Of a stretch of DNA of 19,871 nt, positions 6,782 to 14,275 are shown piece after piece. Within the stretch, counting starts at the first letter, position 1; each line of letters begins with the position of its first letter. The notes under the pieces are model-generated. The model was not told the DNA's origin and ran no database searches. It saw nothing but the letters and a program-made list of their open reading frames with translations. A program made the position numbers and the translations under genes. Source of the stretch: Syntrophaceae bacterium UBA5619 (lineage in GTDB: Bacteria; Desulfobacterota; Syntrophia; Syntrophales; UBA5619); contig DIKL01000100.1 of the NCBI GenBank assembly GCA_002424545.1, positions 1 through 19,871 of the forward strand, in the 5' to 3' direction.

Positions 6782-7627
6782 ATGGACGAAAGGGATGTGT
6801 ATCGGATCAAGGAGGGGATGAGGAAAGTGCCCGCGCCGATCCTGATCGCGGCGGCGGCGGTAGTGTTTGTGTTGTTGTTTGCCAAGCCCTGGGTGACGGT
6901 CGGGGCGGGGCAGCGGGGAGTGGTTTTAAACTTCGGCGCCGTTCAGCCGATGGTTCTGGAGGAAGGGCTCCATTTCCGCGTGCCCGTCATGCAGGACGTG
7001 GTCCTGATGGACGTGAAGGTCCAAAAGGCGGTGACCGACACGGTGGCGGCCTCGGCCGACCTGCAGGACGTCACCTCGACGTTGGCCCTGAACTATCATC
7101 TGGTCCCGGACAAGGCCAATATCGTCTATCAGAGCATCGGCGCCTTCTTCAAGGAGAGGATCATCGATCCGGCGATTCTCGAGGTGGTCAAGGCCGTTAC
7201 CGCCCGCTATACGGCTGAGGAGTTAATCACCAAACGGCCGCAGGTGAGTGAGGCGATGCGGCTTGCTTTGACCGACAGGCTCAAGGACTACAACATCGCC
7301 GTCGATGCATTCTCCATCGTTGCTTTCAGTTTCTCCAAGGTCTTCGCCGAGGCGATCGAAGCGAAACAGACCGCCGAACAGTTGGCTCTAAAGGCGCGCC
7401 GGGATCTGGATCGGATCAAGATCGAAGCGGAACAGAAGATCACGGCGGCGAAGGCCGAGGCGGAGTCCCTGCGGCTTCAGCGGGCGAACATCTCGGCCGA
7501 CCTGATCGAGCTCCGCCGGATCGAGGCCAATCTGAAGGCGATCGAAAAATGGAACGGCATTCTGCCCCAGGTGACCGGCAGCGGAGGTGTGCCGCTGATC
7601 GGGGTGGGTGACCTGAAGGGAAAATAG
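6782..7627 (+). CDS. SPFH/prohibitin-family membrane protein
   Basis: A 281-residue protein with one N-terminal membrane segment (about 17-35, [16 protein letters not shown]) followed by an SPFH/Band 7 domain (about 38-200). The opening [16 protein letters not shown] and [22 protein letters not shown] are typical of the prohibitin/HflC-like branch. Next comes an Ala/Glu/Lys-rich coiled coil (about 195-262). Such proteins form large ring or cage assemblies that organise membrane domains and modulate membrane proteases such as FtsH. ATG 6782 is preferred over an in-frame TTG at 6722 because GAGAGGAAAG lies just before it and the TTG would overlap the promoter. htpX follows after 16 bases, so this is a two-gene operon linking an SPFH scaffold to a membrane protease. 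A role in membrane protein quality control is inferred from that pairing. Confidence 0.92.
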   Translation: MDERDVYRIKEGMRKVPAPILIAAAAVVFVLLFAKPWVTVGAGQRGVVLNFGAVQPMVLEEGLHFRVPVMQDVVLMDVKVQKAVTDTVAASADLQDVTSTLALNYHLVPDKANIVYQSIGAFFKERIIDPAILEVVKAVTARYTAEELITKRPQVSEAMRLALTDRLKDYNIAVDAFSIVAFSFSKVFAEAIEAKQTAEQLALKARRDLDRIKIEAEQKITAAKAEAESLRLQRANISADLIELRRIEANLKAIEKWNGILPQVTGSGGVPLIGVGDLKGK

Positions 7628-7643
7628 GGAGGATGAGGGAACC

Positions 7644-8534
7644 GTGAAACGAATCTTTTTGTTTATCTTGACCAACCTGGCCGTCATCCTGATCCTCAGT
7701 GTCGTCCTCAACCTGCTGGGGATCGACCGTGTCCTCGACGCCCAGGGGATCGATCTGGACCTGCGGAATCTGCTGGTCTTCGCTGCCGTCTTCGGATTCG
7801 GCGGCGCCTTCATCTCGCTGGCCATGTCGAAATGGACGGCCAAACGGATGACGGGCGCCGAGGTTATTGTGTCGCCCCGCAATCTCGACGAAGCGTGGCT
7901 CGTCCAGACGGTAAAGCGTCAGGCGGAGCGGGCGGGCATCGGCATGCCGGAGGTGGCCTTGTACGAGGCGCCGGACCCCAACGCCTTCGCAACCGGCATG
8001 CGGCGGAACAGCGCTCTGGTCGCCGTGAGCACCGGTCTGCTCCGGTCCCTGAACCGCGACGAAGTGGAGGCCGTTCTGGGGCACGAGATCAGCCACGTGG
8101 CCAACGGCGACATGGTGACCCTGACGCTGATCCAGGGCGTGGTCAACACGTTCGTGATTTTCTTCTCCCGCGTCGTCGGCCATTTCGTCGATCGGGTCGT
8201 CTTCAAGACCGAGCGGGGCCACGGACCGGCCTTCATGATCACGACGATCATCGCCCAGATCGTCTTCGGCATCCTGGCCAGCATCATCGTCATGTGGTTC
8301 AGCCGGCAGAGGGAGTTTAGGGCCGACGCGGGCAGCGCCGGGCTGGCGGGCCGCGACAAGATGATCGCCGCCCTCCGGCGACTCCAGAAGTCGGTGCAGT
8401 TGCCTCACCTGCCCGATCAGATGGCCGCCTTCGGCATCTCGGGCGGCCGGGGTTCCGGCTTGCGACGACTCTTCATGACCCATCCTCCGCTCGAGGAGCG
8501 GATCGAAGCCCTTTCCCGTCTCCGGACATCGTAA
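7644..8534 (+). CDS. htpX: HtpX-family M48 zinc metalloprotease
   Basis: A 296-residue integral membrane endopeptidase, matching HtpX length (about 285-300). The zinc motif is H147-E148-I-S-H151 ([14 protein letters not shown]), with the third ligand E224 in [11 protein letters not shown]. The conserved NAFATG lies upstream. Hydrophobic segments are visible at about 7-26, 38-58, 157-178 and 193-216. HtpX cleaves damaged inner-membrane proteins with its active site on the cytoplasmic side. The start is GTG 7644 with GAGGGA 3 bases upstream; no in-frame ATG fits the conserved N-terminus. The gene is translationally close to the SPFH gene. The C-terminal [13 protein letters not shown] is the standard family ending, so the gene is full length. 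Confidence 0.96.
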   Translation: MKRIFLFILTNLAVILILSVVLNLLGIDRVLDAQGIDLDLRNLLVFAAVFGFGGAFISLAMSKWTAKRMTGAEVIVSPRNLDEAWLVQTVKRQAERAGIGMPEVALYEAPDPNAFATGMRRNSALVAVSTGLLRSLNRDEVEAVLGHEISHVANGDMVTLTLIQGVVNTFVIFFSRVVGHFVDRVVFKTERGHGPAFMITTIIAQIVFGILASIIVMWFSRQREFRADAGSAGLAGRDKMIAALRRLQKSVQLPHLPDQMAAFGISGGRGSGLRRLFMTHPPLEERIEALSRLRTS

Positions 8535-8542
8535 TCACCGTA

Positions 8543-8583
8543 TTTTGTTCCCCGCCCCGGAGGTTGCGGGGCAGGGAACAAAA
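8543..8583. terminator. Long symmetric hairpin after htpX, possible bidirectional terminator
   Basis: TTTTGTTCCC (8543-8552) pairs perfectly with GGGAACAAAA (8574-8583), and inside it GCCCC (8554-8558) pairs with GGGGC (8568-8572) after one mismatch, with a 9-base loop. It lies 9 bases after the htpX stop, where htpX converges on the SDR gene. The T and A runs are inside the stem, so an A-tract-primed, U-tract-like structure exists for both strands. It starts with the same TTTTGTTCCCC string found before the hairpin at 915. Confidence 0.6.
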
Positions 8584-8596
8584 CGGGAAACGGCAC

Positions 8597-8636
8597 GCCG
8601 GCAAAATGCAGGACGGTGTCCCGCAACGCTGCCGGC
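8597..8636. repeat. Inverted repeat abutting the SDR stop codon
   Basis: GCCGGCA (8597-8603) and TGCCGGC (8630-8636) form 7-bp arms that enclose a smaller GGAC-ggt-GTCC hairpin (8611-8621). The repeat ends one base before the SDR stop codon on the - strand. There is no U-tract. It may act with the hairpin at 8543-8583 in 3'-end formation, but the function is unproven. Confidence 0.35.
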
Positions 8637-9392
8637 TCAACCCCGACCGATGAACGGCATCTTCGTTGCCATGATCGTCATGAACTGGATGTTGACGTCG
8701 AGCGGCAGGCCCGCCATATAAACGACGGCATCGCCGACATGCTTCACGTCCATCATCGCCTCCGGCGATGTTTCGCCGCCGGCCTGTTTCACGCCGTTGG
8801 CCATGCGCGCCGAAAGTTCGGTCAACGCGTTGCCGATGTCGATCTGGCCGCAGGCGATATCGTACTTTCTGCCGTCGAGCGAGATGCTCCTGGTCAGCCC
8901 GGTGACGCCGTGCTTGGTCGACGTGTAGGGCGCGGAGTCCGGCCGCGGCGCGTGGGCCGAGATCGACCCGTTGTTGATGATCCGCCCGCCGCGCGGCTTC
9001 TGGCTTTTCATCATCCGGAAGGCCTCCTGCGCGCAGAGGAACATGCCCGTGAGGTTGGTATCCACCACCGGCTTCCAATGTTCGTAGGCGAGATCCTCGA
9101 ACGGGATTCCGGGGGCGCCGACGCCGGCATTGTTGAACAGCAGATCGACGCGTCCGAACGCCTCTTTCGTCTTTTGAAAGAGCATCCGTACCGATTCCGG
9201 GTCGGTGACATCGGCGGGAACGGCCAGCGCATGCGCACCCGCCGCCGATTCCGCCGCTGTTTTTTCCAGAAGCTCCGCGCGGCGTCCGGCCAGCGCGACA
9301 CCGTAACCCGCCTTCAACAGCGCCAGGGCCGCGGCCTTGCCGATGCCCGTTCCCGCGCCGGTCACGACGGCAACTTTCATTTGTGAGTCCAT
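8637..9392 (-). CDS. Short-chain dehydrogenase/reductase (SDR) family oxidoreductase
   Basis: A 251-residue classical SDR. The NAD(P)-binding TGAGTGIG is at residues 11-18, NNAG at 87-90, and the catalytic residues are N113, S143, Y156 and K160 (YTSTK). R37-R38 after the second strand (LAGRRAE) suggests NADP(H) preference. The first half is strongly conserved. The C-terminal substrate loop ([19 protein letters not shown]) is unlike FabG, and [23 protein letters not shown] is an ending I associate with a distinct SDR subgroup of unknown substrate. ATG 9392 is fixed by AGGAGG (9397-9402). It begins 19 bases after the pyruvate kinase stop and is the last gene of the five-gene (-) unit. Cytoplasmic; substrate unknown. 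Confidence 0.93.
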   Translation of the reverse strand: MDSQMKVAVVTGAGTGIGKAAALALLKAGYGVALAGRRAELLEKTAAESAAGAHALAVPADVTDPESVRMLFQKTKEAFGRVDLLFNNAGVGAPGIPFEDLAYEHWKPVVDTNLTGMFLCAQEAFRMMKSQKPRGGRIINNGSISAHAPRPDSAPYTSTKHGVTGLTRSISLDGRKYDIACGQIDIGNALTELSARMANGVKQAGGETSPEAMMDVKHVGDAVVYMAGLPLDVNIQFMTIMATKMPFIGRG

Positions 9393-9411
9393 GATTCCTC
9401 CTAAAGTCCTG

Positions 9412-10839
9412 CTATGTCTCCGTCAGCAGAAGCCTCACGGGACTGATCTCGATGAACGAGGCCCCGTAGCTGTCGCCGAAGTTCCCGGCGATCACGACAA
9501 CGAGATCGTCTTTCCTGAGAGCGCCGCTTTTCAGGTGGCTCGTCAACGCCCGGTGAACAAAATCCCGACTGTCGGTCGTCTTTTCGATGTATTCTGCAAA
9601 AACGCCGAACGACAGGGCCAACTGCCTCACCACATGCCAATCGTAGCAGTGGGCGAATACCGGTTTGCGGCCGCGGAAACCGGCCATATTGCGAATGGAA
9701 TTTCCCGACGACGTATCGGCGATAATCGCGCGCGCGCCCAGTTTGAGGGCTGCCTCCACGGCCGTCTTGGTGAGAAAGGCCGACCTCTCATTGGTCAGGA
9801 CGACGATCGGCGTCTCGTGGATGTCGCTGCGCGACTTCTCGACCTCGGCGGCGACCCGGGCCATCGTCGTCACCGACTCCAGGGGATACAATCCGCCGGC
9901 CGTCTCTCCGCTCAGCATCATGGCGTCGGTCTTGTCGTAGATGGCGTTGGCGATATCGCTCACTTCTGCCCGGGTGGGTCTGGGATTGCGGATCATGGAG
10001 TCGAGCATCTGGGTCGCGATGATGACCGGTTTGCGGCGGGAGATGCACTTGTCGATCACCATTTTCTGGATGCCCGGCACCCGCTCGTAGGGAATTTCGA
10101 TGGCCAGATCTCCACGGGCGACCATCACGCCATAGACGTGATCGAGGATCTCGTCGATGTGGTCCACCCCTTCCTGGTTTTCGATCTTGGCGATGATCTT
10201 GATCGGGCTTTTGCACTCGTCGAGGATCGCCTGAACAGCCTGAACATCCTCTTTGCTGCGCACGAAGGAATGGGCGATGAAATCACAATCCTGCTCGGCG
10301 GCAAATCGGATATACGTCCGATCTTTTTCGCTCAGGGCGGGAAGATTGAAATTTGTCTGCGGGACGTTCACGCTCTTTCGCCCCTCGATCCGGCCGTTGT
10401 TGAGTGCCTCGCAGATCAGCGCGTTGCCCTTTCTTTCCCGGACCTGAAGTTCCAGATACCCGTCGTCAATGAGGATGCGGCTGCCGACCGGCACCTCGTC
10501 GACGAACCGCCGATAGCTCACGAAGACACCTTCCCGCGACGATTCCCTGTCCGGGTCCCCCCGGAACGTTACGAGGTCCCCCTTGGCGAGAACGATTTCA
10601 CCCGGGGCCCGCGTGGTCCGGACCTCCGGGCCTTTGGTGTCGATCATCAGCGCGATGTGATCGGATACCTGCCGGACGTTGCGGATGATGGCCAGCGACC
10701 CTTCGATATCCTGATGAGCGGTATTGATTCTCACCAAGTCCATCCCCGCGTGGTAGAGCTCCGAAAGAAACGGCACTTCGCAGTGCCGATCGGAGATCGT
10801 CGCGACGATCTTGGTCTTCTTCCGAAACCCTGTTCTCAT
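9412..10839 (-). CDS. pyk: Pyruvate kinase
   Basis: A 475-residue pyruvate kinase (phosphoenolpyruvate + ADP to pyruvate + ATP), the usual bacterial length. Landmarks are [11 protein letters not shown] (7-17), DTKGPEVRT (67-75), [10 protein letters not shown], the catalytic K218 and metal ligand E220 in [20 protein letters not shown] (241-250), ATQMLDSM (275-282) and [27 protein letters not shown] (split here as [13 protein letters not shown] and [10 protein letters not shown]). The loop usually written RxNxSHG reads R37-I-N39-T-A-H42, so the serine that normally ligates K+ is Ala. The C-terminal domain (about 345-475) is complete. ATG 10839 is chosen because the family N-terminus starts there and GAAGGGAAG precedes it; the frame stays open further upstream but that part overlaps the methyltransferase gene. 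It starts 20 bases after that gene. Confidence 0.95.
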   Translation of the reverse strand: MRTGFRKKTKIVATISDRHCEVPFLSELYHAGMDLVRINTAHQDIEGSLAIIRNVRQVSDHIALMIDTKGPEVRTTRAPGEIVLAKGDLVTFRGDPDRESSREGVFVSYRRFVDEVPVGSRILIDDGYLELQVRERKGNALICEALNNGRIEGRKSVNVPQTNFNLPALSEKDRTYIRFAAEQDCDFIAHSFVRSKEDVQAVQAILDECKSPIKIIAKIENQEGVDHIDEILDHVYGVMVARGDLAIEIPYERVPGIQKMVIDKCISRRKPVIIATQMLDSMIRNPRPTRAEVSDIANAIYDKTDAMMLSGETAGGLYPLESVTTMARVAAEVEKSRSDIHETPIVVLTNERSAFLTKTAVEAALKLGARAIIADTSSGNSIRNMAGFRGRKPVFAHCYDWHVVRQLALSFGVFAEYIEKTTDSRDFVHRALTSHLKSGALRKDDLVVVIAGNFGDSYGASFIEISPVRLLLTET

Positions 10840-10859
10840 GATCGAACTTCCCTTCGCTG

Positions 10860-11609
10860 TCAATCTATGGACAGGGCCCACAGCATGTGCCCTGCGGTTT
10901 GTATCCGAAATCCGTTGGCTGTAAGAAAAGACGACAGCGCCGCGATATTGTGATCCGGTTCGCTTCCGATGTGAACCTCCGCCGCCATTTTCCCGATCCG
11001 CTTCAGATATTCCGCGGGGCACCGGTACAGAATCGAATACTCCGATCCCTCGCAATCCATCTTCAAAAGATCGACCCGGTCGAGGTCGTGCTTGTCGAAA
11101 AGGTCCTTCAGGCTGATGCACGGGACATCCATCGGGACTCTCCCTTCGATATCCAGCACCGTCGCGGCGGTCGACAATGCATCTTCCCATTGAAGCTGAA
11201 GCGTCATGCTGCCGCTGCGGCCGTACATGGCGACCGGCAGGGTCGTGATGTCCAGGTTCGGATTGATGGCCTTGTTTCTCGACAACTGCGCGAAATTGAC
11301 CGGGATCGGTTCACAGCAGACGATTCTTGCCCGCGGCCGCATGCTCGCGAGGTAGAGGCTGAAGAATCCCGCGTTTGCACCGATATCCACCACGATGGGA
11401 GCGTCCGGCAGGGATTCCTCGAAACCTTGCAGATAACAGTCCTCAAGGAAGATTTCCTTGAATTCATGGTAAAGGATTACCGGGACTTCCAGCGTCACCC
11501 CGTTTCGCAGATGGAACACCACCGGATCTTCACGATTTACGCCGATTTTGACCGCGAAGTGTTTCCACCAATCGACGACGTTTCTGAATAAGCGGATATA
11601 ACGTTTCAT
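10860..11609 (-). CDS. FkbM-family SAM-dependent methyltransferase
   Basis: A 249-residue protein of the FkbM methyltransferase family (Methyltransf_21). The SAM-binding motif I is VVDIGANAGFFSLYLA (about 73-88), the acidic end of the next strand is CCEPIPVNFAQL, and the family signature DLLKMDCEGSEYSILY is near residues 176-191. Members typically O-methylate sugars or polyketide-type hydroxyls, often in surface glycan or secondary-metabolite clusters; the substrate here is unknown. ATG 11609 is preferred, with TGGAAC a few bases upstream and the family-like opening MKRYIRLFRN. An in-frame ATG at 11642 would add 11 residues and has no Shine-Dalgarno. It lies between a flavin reductase-like gene and pyruvate kinase, both on the same strand, an unusual metabolic setting for this family. 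Confidence 0.9.
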   Translation of the reverse strand: MKRYIRLFRNVVDWWKHFAVKIGVNREDPVVFHLRNGVTLEVPVILYHEFKEIFLEDCYLQGFEESLPDAPIVVDIGANAGFFSLYLASMRPRARIVCCEPIPVNFAQLSRNKAINPNLDITTLPVAMYGRSGSMTLQLQWEDALSTAATVLDIEGRVPMDVPCISLKDLFDKHDLDRVDLLKMDCEGSEYSILYRCPAEYLKRIGKMAAEVHIGSEPDHNIAALSSFLTANGFRIQTAGHMLWALSID

Positions 11610-11685
11610 CAATTGTTCCAATATGATCTTCAGCCGCACCATGAAAGAGATTTATATTTCCATTTTTTACGGTCATCGAGTAGCT

Positions 11686-12264
11686 CTATGCCTTCTTCTT
11701 CAAGTCCTTTCCAATGGAAAACGCCTCTCCCAGAAATTCTCCGATTCTGTAATAAGCATAAGCTCCGGGATCATAGAAGAATGGCCGCACCTTCTCGATA
11801 TCCGGCATCCCTTTTTCGTCGAGCACCCCTTCTTCGGCTTTTATATCCAAAATTTCCCCGATAAACTGCGTATGCAATCCGATCTTGACCTGATGAATCA
11901 GCTTGCACTCAAGAACAAGTGGGAATTCTTCAATACAGGGGGCATTGACCAAGGCACTCTTGACCGGGGTCAGGCCGGATACATCAAACTTGTTCGCGTT
12001 TTTCCCCGATGCTATCCCGAAATAATCGGCGGCACGGGCGTGTTTCTCGGAGGGGACGCTTACCGTAAAGGCTTTCTGCAGAATGATGTTGCCGTAGGTA
12101 TAGGTCGCCTTTCTCAAGGCAATGGCAACGCAGGGTGGATCGGAACAACAGATGCCGCCCCAGGCAACGGCCATGACATTCGGCTTTCCTGCGGCGTCAT
12201 AAGTTCCCACGATCAGGACCGGGGTCGGGTATACGATCGTATTTGCACCGATGGATTTCTTCAT
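11686..12264 (-). CDS. Flavin reductase-like (FMN-binding split barrel) protein
   Basis: A 192-residue protein of the flavin reductase-like domain family (flavoredoxin/DIM6 type). The N-terminal [22 protein letters not shown] is followed by [27 protein letters not shown], the typical FMN-contact region, and then by [20 protein letters not shown]. Flavoredoxins of anaerobes bind FMN tightly and shuttle electrons; others reduce free flavin with NAD(P)H. Which applies here is not clear. ATG 12264 is fixed by TTGGAGG with optimal spacing; the in-frame TTG at 12276 lies inside that Shine-Dalgarno. Cytoplasmic, no signal peptide. The C-terminal tail is Lys-rich. It lies 72 bases after the thioesterase gene and just before the methyltransferase. 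Confidence 0.9.
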   Translation of the reverse strand: MKKSIGANTIVYPTPVLIVGTYDAAGKPNVMAVAWGGICCSDPPCVAIALRKATYTYGNIILQKAFTVSVPSEKHARAADYFGIASGKNANKFDVSGLTPVKSALVNAPCIEEFPLVLECKLIHQVKIGLHTQFIGEILDIKAEEGVLDEKGMPDIEKVRPFFYDPGAYAYYRIGEFLGEAFSIGKDLKKKA

Positions 12265-12336
12265 TGTAGCCTCCAATTTGTGTTGCCCGAGATGTTACTC
12301 ACGACATTTCATGTCGGCGATGGCGGCAAATGCTCA

Positions 12337-12795
12337 TTACTGTTTCGGCAGAATCATTTGGGTGCAGCGGAAGAGGGCAATTTCCCTGCATGACGTTTCG
12401 TCCCAGACGCGGGCATCCCAGACCTGCGTACGTCTCCCGAGATGAGCCGGTTTTCCTTCGCAGAGGATGGCGCCGTCGCGAGCGGTGCCGAGGAAGTTGG
12501 TCTTGAGTTCAATGGTCGTGAATCCCCCCGCTCCTTCGGGGAGGTTGACCATGGTCGCATAGCCGCAGGTCGAGTCGGCCAGCGCGATGACGGAGGCCGC
12601 ATGCAGGTATTGGTTCGGAGCCAGGTGGTGCTTCTGGATCTCCATGCGGGCAAGGACGCTTTGCTTCGATACCGATAACAGCATGAATCCCAGAAGCCCC
12701 GGGAGCGTTCCTTCGCTGAAGCGATTCATGAAAGTCGCGATCTCTTCGGGGGGAAGCTCCTTCCATCCTTTGGGTGTTTCCGTGTTGTCAGCCAT
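12337..12795 (-). CDS. PaaI-type hotdog-fold thioesterase
   Basis: A 152-residue single hotdog-domain protein of the PaaI/YbgC-like thioesterase superfamily. Family marks are LPGLLGFMLLSVSKQSVLARM (given here as separate strands LPGLLGFMLL and VLARMEI), the helix-start PNQYLHAASVIALADSTCGYAT, and IELKTNFLGTARDGAILCEG. Such enzymes hydrolyse acyl-CoA thioesters in the cytoplasm. The usual HGG of PaaI is LHAA here (H66), and the catalytic acid would be D74 in ALADST; I take this as a normal variant. It is the promoter-proximal gene of the five-gene (-) unit. GGAG lies about 11 bases before ATG 12795, a wide spacing, but no better start exists. The substrate is unknown. Confidence 0.88.
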   Translation of the reverse strand: MADNTETPKGWKELPPEEIATFMNRFSEGTLPGLLGFMLLSVSKQSVLARMEIQKHHLAPNQYLHAASVIALADSTCGYATMVNLPEGAGGFTTIELKTNFLGTARDGAILCEGKPAHLGRRTQVWDARVWDETSCREIALFRCTQMILPKQ

Positions 12796-12967
12796 GAAAA
12801 GAATATCTCCGGTTCGAGTTCAGTTCATTGTGAGTGAAAATGAATAGGCTTTTTTTGAACACGATTCAGCCCCGCATCCATCCTTTATAGTTCCCATTCA
12901 TGCTGCCGTGACACAATCCAATGCCGTCTTTCTACGGGTTCCCGCGGAAAGAATCAAGGGGCTTTTC

Positions 12968-12982
12968 CTCTTTTTAAAAGAG
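12968..12982. repeat. Short palindrome upstream of the TPR/glycosyltransferase operon
   Basis: CTCTTTT-T-AAAAGAG is a perfect 7-bp-arm palindrome directly before the larger composite inverted repeat. It may be part of an operator or an UP-like AT-rich promoter element. The stretch from 12796 to 12967 otherwise shows nothing I can assign. Confidence 0.35.
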
Positions 12983-13018
12983 ATGAATCGTGCTATTAGC
13001 ATACTCGATTCATATTAT
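12983..13018 (+). promoter_or_regulatory. Composite inverted repeat and candidate -10 region of the exopolysaccharide operon
   Basis: ATGAATCG (12983-12990) and CGATTCAT (13006-13013) are perfect 8-bp inverted arms. The 15-base interval contains a second perfect palindrome, TGCTA-T-TAGCA (12991-13001). The outer right arm runs into TATTAT (13013-13018), a fair -10 box (four of six matches), about 23 bases before ATG 13041. No good -35 is visible at the right spacing, which would fit a promoter that needs an activator. The repeat-within-repeat layout suggests a dimeric regulator site. Confidence 0.5.
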
Positions 13019-13040
13019 TAAATTTAACGGGAAACGTCCG

Positions 13041-13529
13041 ATGAAGAAAATCGCGCCGGCGCTGATTCTGATTGCGATCGTGATTGCCACGACGGCGATT
13101 TATCATGGCCTGAGGGGAAGCCGGCCCCAGATCCTTCGGGTTGAAACCCCTTCTGAGCGAATGGAAAAGGAAGATGCCCGGATTGTTCCTTGCCCGCGGG
13201 AAGACTACGACACGGCGCGCAGCGATGTAGAAACCCGCGCGCGTCTGGCCGATTCCTTGCTCCGCTCCGGTCGGGCGCAAGAGGCCATTTCGCTCTATGA
13301 ACAGAATCTCCGGGAACAACCGGCTCGGCTCTCCGCCGTGACGGATCTTGCCGGCGCCTGCGCCGGCGCAGGCCGCTTCGATCAAGCGATAGAGTGGTAC
13401 CGGGTCGCCCTGCGCATGGCGCCTGAATCGCATTCCATCCGGATCCGCATGGCCCGCGTCCAGGCATGGGCCGGACGTTTCGATGAGGCCATTGCGGCCT
13501 ATCGCCAGGCACTGGGGGATGAGTCATGA
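13041..13529 (+). CDS. Membrane-anchored TPR protein, first gene of the exopolysaccharide operon
   Basis: A 162-residue protein with an N-terminal hydrophobic segment (about 4-22, IAPALILIAIVIATTAIY) and no clear signal-peptidase site, so it is probably anchored in the inner membrane with its body in the periplasm. Three TPRs follow (about 62-95, 96-129, 130-160), with helix signatures SGRAQEAISLYEQNL, AGRFDQAIEWYRVAL and WAGRFDEAIAAYRQAL. TPRs bind proteins, so a scaffold role between synthase and exporter is inferred. ATG 13041 is preferred to an in-frame GTG at 12990, because the GTG lies inside the inverted repeat. The Shine-Dalgarno is weak (CGGGAAA). The stop overlaps the next ATG as ATGA. 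No enzymatic motif is present. Confidence 0.8.
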   Translation: MKKIAPALILIAIVIATTAIYHGLRGSRPQILRVETPSERMEKEDARIVPCPREDYDTARSDVETRARLADSLLRSGRAQEAISLYEQNLREQPARLSAVTDLAGACAGAGRFDQAIEWYRVALRMAPESHSIRIRMARVQAWAGRFDEAIAAYRQALGDES

Positions 13530-14179
13530 CGAACCAACGAACCTTCTTCATATTCGGTCCGACAATCCTGTTCTTGGGGATCCTTTTGGGGGTGATGAAC
13601 CCAGCGGTCGCCGCCCCCAGGGATATGACGCCCGCCCTGCGACCTCCGGCAGCCGGCGGCGTGGAGATAGAAGAGATTCCCGATTGGCTTGCCCGCTGGG
13701 AATTGGCCCGAGTGCTCGGTTATGTCAAGCGATACGATGAAGCGCTGGTCGAATATCGGAAATTGATCCGGGAGAAGCCGGCGCTGACGGATGCCCGCCT
13801 GGAAATGGCTCGTCTCCTCTTTTGGCAGGGAAAGACGGACGAAGCTCTCGGTGAAGCGGAGAAGGTGCCTCCGGCAAACCTGAACGATGACGCACGGGAG
13901 CTTGTGGCCGATCTCTACCGTTCTCAGAAGCGGTACGACAGGGCCGAGCCCCTCTACCGTTTCTGCCTGAATCGAAATCCCGAAAGAGATCGGGTTCGCC
14001 TGAAACTCGCGGAAATGCTGAGCTGGATGAAGCGTTACGATGAATCCCTTACGGAATACGAGAAACTCCTGGCGAAAAAGCCGCAGGACATCCAGGTGCG
14101 CCGCAAATATGCCGTTGTCCTCATCTGGGCCGGACGAAACGAAGACGCGGTGAGGGAACTCAAACAGACCCTTCCCTGA
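13526..14179 (+). CDS. Secreted TPR protein, second gene of the exopolysaccharide operon
   Basis: A 217-residue protein with a Sec signal peptide (hydrophobic 7-24, cleavage likely after AVA or VAA at residues 29-30), so periplasmic. Residues 53-217 are made of TPRs, with signatures YVKRYDEALVEYRKLI, WQGKTDEALGEAEKV, SQKRYDRAEPLYRFCL, WMKRYDESLTEYEKLL and WAGRNEDAVRELKQTL. A Trp at the end of TPR helix A recurs (W100, W167, W201), as it does in the flanking TPR proteins, so the three look like one paralogous family. Translation is coupled to the first gene by the ATGA overlap. It may extend the periplasmic TPR tunnel or scaffold that in BcsC-like systems is part of one long chain. Specific partner unknown. 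Confidence 0.82.
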   Translation: MTNQRTFFIFGPTILFLGILLGVMNPAVAAPRDMTPALRPPAAGGVEIEEIPDWLARWELARVLGYVKRYDEALVEYRKLIREKPALTDARLEMARLLFWQGKTDEALGEAEKVPPANLNDDARELVADLYRSQKRYDRAEPLYRFCLNRNPERDRVRLKLAEMLSWMKRYDESLTEYEKLLAKKPQDIQVRRKYAVVLIWAGRNEDAVRELKQTLP

Positions 14180-14275
14180 GACGGTTTTGGCGGAAACGGA
14201 TGACGCTTGCCGGACAAGGCAAACGATACCGCATGTCGCTCCTGCATCTGCCATATGATTTCGAGATCACATCCT

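Noticed and set aside
7440..8483. Open frame on the - strand opposite htpX
   Set aside because: Antisense shadow; htpX has all catalytic motifs and the frame has none.
9337..10953. Long open frame (538 codons) on the + strand opposite pyruvate kinase
   Set aside because: Same reason: an antisense shadow with low-complexity composition, no family motif and no ribosome site.
10840..11190. In-frame upstream extension of pyruvate kinase
   Set aside because: It overlaps the methyltransferase gene in another frame and is Arg/Gly-rich non-conserved sequence; the family N-terminus begins at 10839.
12302..12316. CGACAT-TTC-ATGTCG hairpin between the thioesterase and flavin reductase genes
   Set aside because: Only 6 bp, no U-tract, and it lies within an apparent operon; too small to call a terminator.
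14207..14222. TTGCC-GGACAA-GGCAA inverted repeat in the gap before the exporter gene
   Set aside because: Five-bp arms in GC-rich DNA are expected by chance and no other signal supports a function.
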